This document shows positions 1-12,669 of a stretch of DNA of 64,000 nucleotides, piece after piece. The notes below the pieces were generated by a model. The model did no database searches. It saw nothing but the letters and a program-made list of their open reading frames with translations, and was not told the DNA's origin. Numbering within the stretch: the first letter of the stretch is position 1; every line of letters begins with the position of its first letter. The stretch is from Rotaria sordida (Eukaryota; Rotifera; Eurotatoria; Philodinida; Philodinidae), in contig CAJNOL010001232.1 of the NCBI GenBank assembly GCA_905250125.1, forward strand, positions 1 to 64,000. Direction: 5' to 3'. The position numbers and the translations under genes were made by a program.

Positions 1-3000
1 TGTTCAGCATGACCTAATTTATTAAGAAGTTTAACACCTGCATCACCGCCTAATTTTTTCGCCCAGAAGAATGCTACTTGTTGAGCTGGAACTGGACCTC
101 CATGTTGTCGTGCAATACCTTTTTTTTAAATAAAACGAATATTTAATTTTAAATTTCAAAAACAGAAAAAAAAATCATATTTACGATATGCATCATCCCA
201 ATTATCTAATAAACGATACATATTTGCAGCTGATTTCCAATCACCAGCTTGAACATAATGTATTTCAGCTTCTTTATATCGTTTTTCTTGTTCAAGTTCT
301 TTAGCAATTGTTATTTCAGTATCTTTCATTTTATCTGGATAATATTGACGAACAAGACGTATTAAAGCATCATAATTTTTCGTACGTTTATACATAAGAA
401 TAGCTGCTGCATTATCATTAATTGTAATGTATAATTTTTCAGCTTCTTTATAACGTCCTTTAGCTTCAAGTTCTTTAGCTTGACTAGAATATAATTTTGT
501 AACTTCATCTTTATTCATATATTGTTTTGCAAGACCTTTTTAAATTTTTTTTTTGAAGAAGAGAAAAAAAACCAACTTTGAAATGAAATATTCATAACTG
601 AAATAAAACATACGGAATGCTTGTTCCCATTTTGCAGCACGATTATACATTTCAACACTTTCACCTGGACATTGTGCTTTCAAATAGCAACGTTCAGCTT
701 TATCAAATTCTTGAACTTGAGCAAAATGATGAGCTAAACAAAATATGAAGAATAATATTCATTTTTTTTATAGAATTTAAACTACTAGGAAATATCAATT
801 ATGATAAATAAATTTGTGTTTAAAAGAAACCTTGTCAGCGCAACCTCTCTATGGCTAAAATGTGGAACTTATTTGTGTTCTTTTCATTGCTAAGATATTC
901 TGAGAAAAGAGTCTGACACCTATTATCCTCAACGGTTATGGAAACGTACCCAATGATCGATGGTGTTATGACCTGCATCTTCTTCAGATGAGATTATAAG
1001 AGTTTCTTCGTTATGTATAAGATTATACCCATAAACTCAAGTTCTTCTCCTATTGCTAGTCATGCGTTATAAATTTTCTCTTTCCTTTCGATTTTCATTC
1101 TTTAAACTTATTTTACGCATTATCCTTTCTTGTTTATAATCTACGAGATTTTTTCCCTTCCCTTATCGCCCTATTTATAGTCATTACATTTGATATATAC
1201 AGAAATAAACTACAAATGAGATTAAGATCTCACAGTCGGACGTCTCTCTCGTTGTTCTCGGAGAAGTGAACCACAAAGCCTTAATTTAAAATATACACTG
1301 ACTATATTTTTTTTCGAAGAAAAATATAAATTGAGTTTTTACAAACTGTTGTCTCGAAATAGTTCTGTACATGAATCTAGATTAATATTGAATAAAGTAC
1401 ACAAATATGAATTATTTACCAAGTTGTTTATAATATTTGGCAACATCTGGATTATTATCATCTCGTTGTTGTTCAAGAATTTCCAATGCACGTGACCATT
1501 GACGACCATGTATAGCTGCTTGTACAGCTTTCATATTTTCACCTGCTTCAATAAAATGTGTTACAGCTTCGAGATATTGCATTTGTTCAGCCATATAATC
1601 ACCCCTAAGAGAGAAAGAAAGAAAGAAAACAAATCATTTTATTTTTCTAAATTTTATAAAATTTCTCTTAACCATACCATTTACTTTCAAGTGCAACAAC
1701 ATCTTTTGGAGTTGTTTTACGTGCTAATTTAACAGCTTTACGAAAACATTTTCCAGCTTCATAACAACTTAATGCTTTAGGAAATTCTTGTACATGTTCA
1801 TAAAGATCTCCAGCTAATTCACACATATTTGCTTTAACTAAATTAACAGCTATACGTGTAACAAGATCACTATCACGCATTAATTGTGGACTTTGCATAA
1901 GAATTTGTGCTGATTTTGATGGTAAATTTGCTTGCATATATAATGCAATAGCTTCTTCATCTTCATGTTGTTTTAATTTCCAATCAGCAGCACGTGCAAC
2001 TTGTTTTGTATCAATTAACCATTTATAATATGTTGAACGAAGTTCATCAGCTTGTGGATGTCGTTTACGATCAGCAACAGCTATAGCTTCATCCCAATGA
2101 TGCATTGAACGATACATATCAATAGCTTTATCAACATCACCATTTTCTAAATAAATTGATTCAGCTGTTTTTAAGTGTCGTTCAAATATAGCTAATTTGG
2201 CTCGAACTTCATAATGTTCATATGCACCCTTTTTTTCTCTTGCTAATTGATTTATTGAATGAAGAAAACGTGCTTTAGCCATTTGTCTTGTTGCTGTATA
2301 AGCTTGTTCAGCTATAATATATTCTTGTTTTTCATATGCTAAACGTGCTAATGTGTCCCATAAAGCATTTGATGTTTCATCTGATGAACCACATGCATCT
2401 AAATAAGCAACAGCACGACGAAAATCTTCATCATTAATAGCTGTATTAAATTCAATTTTATTTGAATCAAGTTCAATTGTTGATTGAACACCATTATCAT
2501 TTAATTTAACATATGTTCGATTTTTTGATGGATCTTTACTTATTTCAATAACGTCACCTTTTATTGGTTTTATATCACAAGATTCATGATGTTCAATATT
2601 ATACCAAACAGATAAATTATCTTGAGATTGACCAACAACAACATCACTATCGGGTATCCTAAATAAAAGAAGATATTCATTTTTTTTTCTCATAGTATAT
2701 CAAACGTCATTACTAGATATGTGCAAGATCGGGATTATGAACAAAAAAGTTGTACTACTCGGAAATAAAAATTATAGTAAAATATTTTATGATTTTAAAC
2801 GAATTATCTTATAAATGAGAACATAATTCAATAGAAATGACCGAAATGAATTCTAGTCGTCGACGAATCAAACAACGAGCATTGAAGGATTTTTTTTACA
2901 GGTGATACGAATAAATTCTGGAATGGTTCTCTCTTTAGACCGAGACTCAAAAAACTAAAATCACTAGGATCGGAGCCGAAACTAGACAAGACTTATCGGG

Positions 3001-5969
3001 GCTGGAATCAAAAAACTTGTCCTGCACATCTCTAGTCGTTACTAATCGCCTAAGAAAGTTTAAGAAATTCCAAATAAAAGTCAAGATTTGCTCATGTTCC
3101 GGCATGTCAAAATTGCTATAAGGCGTTGAATTATTATTTGTTTTTTAGACTAGAACAGTGCACGGATACGAGTGTAGGTACGCAATCCGTGAATTTCATT
3201 ACTGTGACATATTGCTGATAGTTGAACAGAACGACTAACAAAAAATGTTAGCAAGGATAATCGCTATTTAACAATAGGATTAAAAACACATATTTTCAAA
3301 TTTTTTATGAATCATACTGTTAAAAATGAAGTTTGTGTCTCCATAAATCGTTATTTTTCATACTCGTACTCACGGGTTGCAGTGTTCCATTTTAGACATA
3401 ATGTTCTATAGAGTTTCAGAAATGGTATGGCAATTAAGAAGCTGCAAGTCCACATTTTTGTGGACCTGGTCGGCCCAAACCCGAGGTTTTTTCCATCAAT
3501 ATATGGCACCCTCCGTGCACATGAATAAGTAAAGAATCATGGTTTTAGTTATTTATTTGTTGTTTTCAGAAGAAAAAATCAACGTACAGTTATATCTTGT
3601 TGCTGTATTTCTCATTTGGGGAGCACAGTGGATCCACAAAAACGTGTAACGAAACCCGACAAAAAAGATTTAGACCCGGATCCGGGTCTGGACGGACCCG
3701 CAGCTCCATAATGAGGATATTTATCTGAAGCTTGAGTTAACTCATAGTCAAAGCATTGAAAAATAAATGATTGTTCTCTGAAATATCTTACATTTCAGTC
3801 AACATGAGAAACTTAATATACATACCATTGTGCATAAATACAAAATGAAAGTATACAGGTTTTTGTTCTTGTCAGAAGATTATATCTACGACAAAAAAAG
3901 TAGAAAAACATGAATTCATATGTAATAAAAAAATACTCTTCATTTTGTTTTTAGATAATACATACAAATATAATTTAAGATTTTTATCTCGAAATAATAA
4001 ATATCGACTGGTTTCATTTAATGCTAACCAATTAATATTTGCATCATGATTTACTTGATCAATAACAGCTGCACCACTTGTTGACATTAAATCAACAATT
4101 CCAATTGTACGACTATCAAGTAAATAAGCCATTTTTTTATTTCCTTGTAAATTTCGTTCTTCAACACGTACACTAATTAAATTTGGACTAAGAAATTCTG
4201 TTCGAACAGAACATAATATATTATCACCATGTCTTCCACTAGGAGTATATTCAATTAATGTTAATTCTCCATTAGCAAATATCATACAAACATTTTCATT
4301 ATCAAATGAAAATTTTTCATCACCAGCTGATTGCCAATGTACTTCACAACGACGTTTTTCATCTTCTAAATCAACTAATAAAAGTGTATGAGTTGTATAA
4401 CCAACAGCATAACGATCACGTCCCATTATTTTAACATCAACTATTTCAAAACCATTACGTGATACTAAATCTGTTCGTTTTCCAGTAGATTTATTTTCAA
4501 TAAGTACTTGAGATAATGAAACAAAATTAATTGCATATTTTCCTTTCATACTCGATTTTTTTAATGAACAATTAAATAAAAATGTACCACCAGTTAAATT
4601 AGCAACAGCAAAACGTGCACCATCTAAGTTTTAAAAAAACGAACATCAACCAATAATAAGAATGTCATTCTTTTTTTTTTCTTTACCTGAACGCCAAGCC
4701 ATTGCTGTAACTGTATACATATTTTTAATTTCTTTCATTGGTGCTTCATCAAACATGCCTTTTCTTGGTTGATATGAATAAAGACGTATATGATCATATG
4801 AACCAAAAACACATTCTTGACCTATAATAAATAAGATTTTTAAATATACTTTTTTTTCTATCGTTAGTGTACGGTCATTCAAGAAAGCGCATCGTTTCTT
4901 ATAGAGATGGCATGTTTTTTAGTACATTTGCATAGAGATTAAAGTCATTTTTTGATATGTCCATTAGTCTCATCGTCATCATTTTGCATATTTTCTAGAT
5001 CTATGTAATATGACTCCTTAAATTATTTATTGAAGACAATTAACATTTCAATCCATGTCCTATCATATTATAGATCCTATTTGTAAGCAAAGTTTTTCAT
5101 GTACAAAAGTCTAATACATAGACTCATTACTCATCTGTTTATATCTTTGTTTTTTTTTATTTCAAACATTTCATTGATATTAAATAAAATAACTTTCGAA
5201 TAAATGTCAATATCTTACCTGTTGGATTACAAATACCAGTACTAAATTCACGTTCCTGCGGTTCTCGACTATAATCAAATTGTTGTAAAATTTTACCATC
5301 TTTACTATAAACTACAACACGTCGATCACATCCTCCAACAAGTATACCATGTGCACTCCAAATAAGTGCACATGGTGGACATGAATGTCGTACAACTAAA
5401 CCTGATTTATCACCTGTACCTTCATCTTCAATTATAAATCGACAAATACTTCCATCAGCATGACCTGATAAAATAGCTTTACGTGAAACATTTGTTGTTA
5501 ATGCTACAGTATATTGTTCAGCTGTAAATAATGTATGTGATTTATTTTTTTTAACATTTCCTGAACGTATTTTTCCATCAGCTAAACCAAATATAATTTG
5601 TCCATCAGGTAACCATAGTAATGATGTAACATGTGCTGATTGTACAAATTTAGCAACAATAGATTTTTTTTCATTCCAATCAACACCTAATTTATATACA
5701 AATACAATATTATCCGATTGTGCTACAGCTAATTGTGTGCTTTCAGGTGAAAAATCCATTGCTGTAACAACATAAGATTGTCGACCATATTTCGAATCTA
5801 TTGGTTTTGTTGCAAAACGATCACGTAATTCACCTGTTTCATCATATAATTGTACAACACGATCAATACATATAGCAAATTTTTGACCATTTGGTGAAAA
5901 ACAAATAGCTGATATTTGTGCTTCGCCAGTAATAGAATCAGATATTTGTTTAAGAAATTTGACTTGCAT
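1..5969 (-). CDS. IFT172: Intraflagellar transport protein 172 (IFT172), C-terminus beyond window
   Basis: IFT172 is the largest IFT-B subunit and works at the ciliary base and tip in cargo loading and train turnaround. Nine exons read in phase: 5969-5219, 4821-4687, 4623-3966, 3885-3826, 2658-1678, 1604-1420, 733-614, 535-185, 118-<1, giving about 1119 codons of a protein near 1750 residues in animals. The N-terminal half is WD40 beta-propeller, with YDETGELRDRFATKP and FDYSREPQERE almost as in vertebrate IFT172; the rest is TPR-like helical repeat (NMYR, AKELE, HYVQAGDW). The 60-bp exon 3885-3826 is too short to show as an open frame but restores the conserved FCxYxQW stretch. The start at 5969 (MQVKFLKQI) fits the family; an in-frame ATG lies 9 bp upstream. 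Introns 734-1419, 2659-3825 and 4822-5218 are long; the second holds two transposon remnants. No disabling change is seen. Confidence 0.95.
2714..3034. mobile_element. Short non-autonomous hAT-type element in an IFT172 intron
   Basis: The ends are inverted: TAGATATGTGCAAGA at the left, and the complement of the right end reads TAGAGATGTGCAGGA, 13 of 15 the same. They are flanked by GTCATTAC (2706-2713) and GTCGTTAC (3035-3042), an 8-bp direct repeat with one difference. An 8-bp target duplication and TAGAGATGTGC-like ends are typical of the hAT superfamily. The 321-bp interior has no coding capacity, so it would have been moved by an enzyme made elsewhere. The class is inferred from the ends only. 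Confidence 0.7.
3438..3710. repeat. GC-rich interspersed repeat remnant (copy A), IFT172 intron
   Basis: The left part contains AGCTGCAAGTCCAC and, on the minus strand, a stretch reading TATTGATGGAAAAAACCTCG. The right part ends in GACCCGGATCCGGGTCTGG followed by ACGGACCCGCAGCTCC. The same words occur at 35271-35520 in a POC1 intron, so this is a dispersed family. AGCTGC(A/G)(A/G)GTCC at both ends in opposite orientation suggests terminal inverted repeats of a non-autonomous DNA transposon. I could not see a convincing target duplication. Confidence 0.55.
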
Positions 5970-8900
5970 TTTAATCAAGATCTAAAATATTTAAAACAAT
6001 ATATAGATTTTGAAATGAACGGTTCAACAGTATCATTCATATGTTCCTTTTTTTTTTGAAGAAAGTTTATTGCACTCTTATTATGAATAATTACATAATT
6101 CATCATTGAAAATTAGAAGAAATATTATTCTTTTCTTCTGTTTCTACACTAATTTAATATCGAAAATTGATCATATAAAATTCTAGAATCATTTCATCCG
6201 TTTCATGTTTTCTTTTGTTGTCAAGCAATGAACTCTAAAAGAAATATACATGTCTATTGCTATTCGTCCTTATTGAGCCAGTGATAACATGCAATGAATC
6301 ATAAACAGAAAGAGAGCAAAAACAGTTAACATTTGTTTTTTTTGTATAACTACATCGCATTTGAGTTTCTCTTGGTTGCAAAATGTGGTGCGAAGCTTTC
6401 AACATGAATTAAAGGATAAAACGATATTTTCTATAAAAAAAAATGAATAATCATTTGAACGATTGAATATGAAGCACTTTTCTCCAAAAGATGATCACGC
6501 TATATATGAATTAGGACTTCTTGTTTGTTGCTGTAAATCGAAAAAGTTAAGTTTGGGCTAATCAGATGATCAAAATCAGAAAGAAACTGTGAAGTAAGCA
6601 TTGTAAAATTCATAACTATGAGAACTCCTTTAACGGATATCATCAACTGTATTCACAGCTGTCTGAACTAGATAAAATGAGAATAATGAGTAACTTCTGT
6701 TGCTGTCTTTGTTTTAATAATCTTGAAACTTGAAGAAAAAAAAAATTGCATAAAAAATTTGTCTTTTTAGATGTTTTCTGTGAGAAAATGGAATGATCAT
6801 ATTGAAGATCAGAAAACAGATGCTATCGTTTGAACGAGTATTTTCTGATTTTCATTTCGCGCCAGAAATTGACAAATTTTGATGCCTACGTCAAGAATTA
6901 AAATCTATTGATTTTGAGAATTGAATACTAACAATTGAATGTGATCTTAATATGGAAATATATGTATGAAATTATATATTAAAAGATGGCTATGTTTTGG
7001 TTTGTCGAAGAAATTGTAAAATACTACTTTTGTTTCTAGTATCAAATTCATTGACTGAATATAACTCAATAAAAAGCTAGCTTGGAAGATCTGTTTCTTG
7101 AAGATAAAATGAAGAAGTTTATAAAAGATTTATTTTTATTTATTTCCACGAATATTTTTCCATATTGGATGTCATTGTTTGAATTCTGTCGTGAAAATAA
7201 TTTTGATTTATTTGTTTCACTAAATTATATATGAAAATCCATTAAAATCTTCATTGTTATGTAAAATAATCTTGCAACAATGATCTGAAATCTTATATTC
7301 AAATGCCTGTATTTGATGTGAAAAGAAGCAGAGAATAGAATTAATTATTTATAGTTTAGCTAATCATTGAGCTGACTTACACTCATACTCTCACAAAGTT
7401 ATGAACTTTTGACGCCACCTTATGTTTCAAATTCTACTGGAAGAAATAATATCATATCACATCCAGACCAACAATTGGGATTTGGCGTAGCCTGCCAGGC
7501 AGCAGACCAGACTGACAGCTCTGTTTCACACTACAATATACTGATATCTACAGGCAATTTTATCAAAAAAGATCAATTAACATAAAAGTAACTTAGGAGA
7601 CAGTTCATGACTCAATTGAGAAATTGGGTCACACGAAAAATTTTAATATAGCCTTTTTATAATTGAAAATTAAAGAGCATGTAAAAAAGACCTATAAGTC
7701 TAAAACTTTAGTCTTCTTTTAAAAGAAGACTAAAGTTTTAGACTTATAGGCTTTTTTTTACATGTTCTTTCATTCACAATGATAAAAAAGCTATATTAAA
7801 ATTTTTCGCATGACAGCCTATAGTAAATATACTCAATTCAGTCACAGGCCCTCTCTTAAAAAACTCATTGTAGATAATTCTGTAGTGTCTATACCTAGAT
7901 TTTAAATACCGTTAAATTCAAATATCTCAGTCATGATACGCCAAAGTCATAGGGACCGTCAGTTTCGGTTAATAAAAAAAACGATTGCAATTTCGTTTCC
8001 TAAAAAGTATCTTTGGAATTGGTGATCTAATAATAGTATACCAGATAAATGATATAACTACTTTTTTAGCTAGAAGTTCCTAAGTTACATTGCATTTTTC
8101 GGAATTGTTAATGTCTATTATTTTTGAAAAAGCAATTTCCTCGAAATATAAATCAACAAAAAGAAAGAATAAAAAAATCATGACTGTTAATCAGTTATAT
8201 AATCTTTTCGTTGACAAAGAATTATATTGAAGTGAAACTTTATGCAAACATTAGGGATGCCTAGTTACATATAGAAAGAAACTTCAGCTCTATACCTCGT
8301 TCTTAGTATGAACTAGAGCAATTTTAGTATATTGCTAATACCCATTTTTGGTGTCTATCGCATCTTCAATGATATTTAGCCAACTCAACTGAAAAAGTTT
8401 ATTCTTTTTCTTTATTCAACAGAAGATACTGATGTCTAGTAACTCTCGCAACTCGTTGTCTGATTTTCTTCTTTCGCTAGTCTTGAGGCATAAAAATTTA
8501 GTCAATAGAAAAACTTAGTAAAGTTGAGCAATTTTATGAAAGAAAGTCAAGTTTTAATAACATTTTGTTCAAAAGAAAATAATTTTTTTCCTTGACGAAG
8601 GTCACTTTTTAAAAAAAGAGCTTTCAAACAAAAATATATTTCAATTTATCTCTTACTGTAATAGAATACCAATGAAGACGCATCATTGAACATCTGTCGT
8701 AAGAAAAACCAACCGTTTTAGGCAAAAAACCTCGCTTTTAATAGGACATGGCTCAAAGTTATAATTATTATGAAAGTGCATATCGGAGTATCTGATCATC
8801 CCTTCTCTGAAAAAGTGATTTTTTTGACGATGCTAGATTTTTTCAGGAATCTTAATCATAGTTTTAGCTATTTTTGACTTCTCTTTGCGTCCAATTGTGA

Positions 8901-10216
8901 AAAATATCCATAGTTTACTGCTGAAGTAATCGCAGATTGGTCTCTCCGACTTCAGATTATGCAACACTTGAGCAGCTCCACAGTTATCAGTATAAAAAGT
9001 ATTGGTTCTAACGGTTCATCCTCCAATTCGGCTCTCGATTCTATTGTTTTTTCAGAACTCCCGGGCTCTACAACGACAGCTCAGGTTCCAAGTTTGTAAA
9101 TTTGAGAGTGAAAACTTTATTCTAACTGAAATATGGCCGATCTTATTAATTCGCAATACAAACACCTCCATGCTAAGTATAGAAGTGTAAGGATTTAATC
9201 ATAAGGATATGGTGTTTACGGTATACGATAGATGGGGATGTAAATGAACACGACATCCATGACCACATCGATATCCTTATGCCTTAGTGACTGTTTGAAA
9301 GATTTTGATACTTTACACGACTTTTCAGAATAAATAACCATGTATTAAACATCTAAAACGTTTTTGGTAAAATCGTATGTGAATCATTGGACCCGTAGGC
9401 AAAGGATCAATAAGAATGCTTTCGCAAACGTTGCGCTACTTGTTGTACATTCTGTAGAGAATTATTCACAATACACGAATAGCTTATTTTATTGAGTAAC
9501 GCCTGGAGGAGATAATGATAACAAAGATTTAAATAATGAGTATCGCTCTTTATCACCTTGCTCTAGAAGACTACTCTTTTTCATTCTTTTTTTCCACTAC
9601 TGGAGAGAAAGAATAAGCTTATCAGTTGAATGTACTGATAAACTAGTGCACCATAGTTGCAACATGGTGCGCCATTACATTGATACATTCAAGTTTTTCT
9701 TCCACTTGCTTTTCGCTCATGGAAAATTCATTGCCAACCTTTTTCGCCAACAACTTGCATTATAATACACTAGAAAACATGCATTAATTACTACTAAAGC
9801 ATATGCAACTGCGTCAACATTTACAAGAACAGCTCATCGACGTAGTCATTCTCAACAAAGGGTTCTTCAGACCCACTTCTAACTTTGAGGCGTCACATTA
9901 CGTGCAAACATAGGCGACAGAATAGGGAGCTCTTTAAACTCGAGCCCCCTGTGGTTTTTGAAAATTTGGCACAAAATACATTTTTCTTTCCGTAGACTCG
10001 CGAAAGAAGCATGTGAGTTCCCCTACCGTCCAAAAAAACAATTGATAAGCTCTGCTAACTCAAAATTTATTCGGCCGTTTCTACTTGTAAACAATACCTT
10101 TCAATTTTCACATTGCCAAGATAAGAGTTACGTCAGATTACCTGCCTTCCTTTGTGATTTCAGAAATAAATACTTAGATTTTTTCATATATCATCGGTTC
10201 TTTGTGACTTTGAGAT
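5970..10216. other. Intergenic region, no gene recognised
   Basis: AT-rich spacer between the divergently transcribed IFT172 and purple acid phosphatase genes, so it should contain both promoters. The only strong structure is the palindromic repeat at 7475-7955. Small hairpins lie near 9200-9295 and 9646-9670. Open frames here are short and show no family resemblance. Confidence 0.6.
7475..7955. repeat. Long palindromic (foldback) repeat
   Basis: The centre lies between 7720 and 7721. The inner arms 7634-7720 and 7721-7808 are about 87 bp each, differ at only about seven places and have no spacer. Similarity continues outward with more divergence: CACTACA...TATCTACA on the left near 7530 is matched by its complement near 7880, and TTTGGCGTA near 7480 by TACGCCAAA near 7940. 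It has no coding content. This layout suits a foldback or MITE-type DNA element, or an inverted tandem copy of one short element. Confidence 0.8.
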
Positions 10217-12669
10217 ATGAGTTCAGTTTCGTACTTCTTGTTCTGGCTCTTGGCGGTGATGAAATTAATACAAGCTAAATCTTTCGCGCAAGGTATGTTT
10301 TTTTGTCTCTTGATTATTCACCAATTAACCTGCTCGTTCGCAGTTGAAGAATCTCCACTTCGGTCATTCTTTCGGCACATTGATTTAAATGGCAACGATG
10401 AACTTGATCTACATGAATTACAACATTTCTTTCATAACATCGAACCAGAAGATCCTATTGTAGACCCTAACCATCTGATCCATACCATGAAGCGTGTCAT
10501 GAAACAAGAGATACAGAAGGAAGAAAAGTCTTACACTATTTCTTGGCAGCAATTTCGAGCAAACTACGCAGCACTTGATATTCTCACGAAGAAAGGTGTT
10601 CCACAAGTTCGTATTTTATACTTGACTTTTGTTGAGTATTTCTCTCTTCTTCTTAGCAAGTCCACCTATCTCTGCTTGCTGATGGTACTTGGTCCACTGT
10701 GGTGGTTGTATGGATTATAAAGGGTGGTAAGGATGAGCAACAACCGCCTTCGTTCGTGCGTTACGGAAATGCGAGCGGCAGATACAGCTTCCAACAGGTG
10801 GCGAAGAACAGAACTTACGATGTCGGAATCGGAGGATGGAAGGGAACCATCTATGAGGCTTGGATGACGAGTTTAGACCAATGTCAGACATACTATTACA
10901 AGTAATATTAGATGCTTCAATCACTCACCCATTCAAACCATTTGTTATTCATTCAGGGTTGGAAACTCCAAAGCATGGTCAAACGAGATCAGCTTCAAAA
11001 CAGACTGCCCTGCCGTCACGACGCATACATTTGCTGTCATGGGTGACATGGGCACTGTCATTCCGGCTGGTTATCTTGTGGCTAAGCAAATCAAAGAGGA
11101 CCATCAGGTCACACCATTCTCGGCTGTCGTGCATGTGGGCGACATTAGTTATGCTGGTACCGGCTCAAAGGATGAGATAGCGGTAAATCGAGAAAAATCG
11201 TGAATGACTTCTACTACTGTCTCTCTTTTGTCCTTCTAGGAAATTTGGGACATATGGGGAACGCAGGTAGAACCCATCTCATCCATAGTGCCGTACATGA
11301 CAAATGTGGGCAATCACGAGGCTTATTATAATTTTACAGTCTATCGCAACCGATTCCGCATGCCAGGTCCCGAAAGTGATGGTCTCGACAACTTTTGGTT
11401 CAGCTTCAATATTGGACCCATTCATTGGGTCTCAATGAGCTCACAGGTCGGCTACCACTAGTTGATTGATGCGCTTTTTCCTAGACTGACAGGAAAATGA
11501 AATGCTCGATGGATGACTGAGTTAGATGTTCGAATGACCATATTCCTATTTTTTGAATTACGATATTGCTTTTTTCTTTGATATGCCTCATTTTACAAAA
11601 AGATTCCGATACTTATGCCGTCAGTAGACATTTCATAACGTTATGTTCCACCTATTTTGCTCTTGTGCTAAAAATATTGTCAGAAAACAAAAACCGCGGA
11701 AAAGTTTTGTCTGGACAACGGGAATCTCTTTAAAAAGTTGAGGATGTTCGATCTTGAAATAAAAGTATTTCAGTCCTACTTGTCAGATTTAGGGCATGTT
11801 AAAATGGACATATATTCACAGTTCAAACTCATATCTATTCAAATAACTTTTTCTCACGAAATCATTTTACATTTTCTTTTTCTACGTAAAATGGTGTTGA
11901 TAGTGTAAAATTAGCGGTTTTTCGTCGTGTAATACTTTCGTATGTGTAGCTCAACTGTCGCGTAACTGGTATCTTTTATATTTTATAAAATAGAACTCGC
12001 AATATCCCTAATATTTTATAGGCATCTAATAATTTTTTTCAATCCAAGAACCGGGTGAATTTTTTTGAGAGTGCGCTAGTATTCTATTTCTCTGCTCTAT
12101 TTTCAAGCATGACTATGCCAAAGACAGTCCACAGTATGCATGGTTGGTCAACGATCTCACTAAGGCTGCCCAGAATCGGATACAACAGCCGTTCATTGTT
12201 GTCGTGACACATAGACCTCTATTGTGCTCAGTGGAATCCGAACTAGAGTATGTTCATTGTTTTTTCTACAGATATTCTTTCGAATGCATCACTACATTCT
12301 AGTCAACACTTGCCCAACTCGACTCTGTTTCAAACAGTCTACCCGCTCTTTGTCAAATATCAAGTTCAATTGGTCATTACAGGCCACATGCACGTATACG
12401 AGCGAGTATTCTACGATAATACGACAACAATCGTCAATAATACATATGCTAACGTCCATTCACCCGTAATTGTGGTACAAGGAACTGGTGGAGCGCTTGA
12501 CCACGACAAATGGTTAGAGCCGCAGTTCTGGTGGAGCAAATCACGCACGCTCGGGTACGGATATGGGCGTGTGACCGTCTCTACGGATAAAATGCAGCGG
12601 CGCTTGCACTACGAGTATTTGCTCGAACATGATAGAAGGACCTATGATCAATTCTCTATTGTGATTTAA
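10217..12669 (+). CDS. Secreted purple acid phosphatase with N-terminal EF-hand
   Basis: Metallophosphoesterase of the purple acid phosphatase family, which hydrolyses phosphate monoesters at a dinuclear metal centre. Seven exons join in phase: 10217-10292, 10344-10606, 10657-10901, 10957-11182, 11240-11446, 12108-12247, 12303-12669, giving 507 residues. A hydrophobic N-terminus (FLFWLLAVM) looks like a signal peptide. Residues 39-50 form a canonical EF-hand loop (DLNGNDELDLHE). The N-terminal fibronectin-like part has QVHLS and YYYKVG. All five metal motifs are present: GDMG (D225), GDISY (D257, Y260), GNHE (N295, H296), VTHRP (H374) and GHMH (H414, H416). The last acceptor at 12301-12302 is chosen because the nearer AG breaks the frame. 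Five of its six introns are 50-57 bp; the other (11447-12107) is 661 bp. The EF-hand is not usual for this family. Confidence 0.92.

Noticed and set aside
3962-3966. IFT172 donor at 3961 (after LYLY) instead of 3965
   Set aside because: It leaves the next exon out of phase. Ending at 3966 and starting at 3885 gives a continuous match to the family (LYN...KTCILSFC).
9200-9295. ATAAGGATAT...ATATCCTTAT inverted words
   Set aside because: Arms are only about 10 bp with a 70-bp gap and no extension, too weak to call an element.
12247-12302. Apparent one-base frameshift in the phosphatase gene when the nearest AG (12270-12271) is used as acceptor
   Set aside because: Using the next acceptor at 12301-12302 gives a 55-bp intron, normal for this genome, and keeps the frame (SELDQHLP...), so no frameshift is needed.
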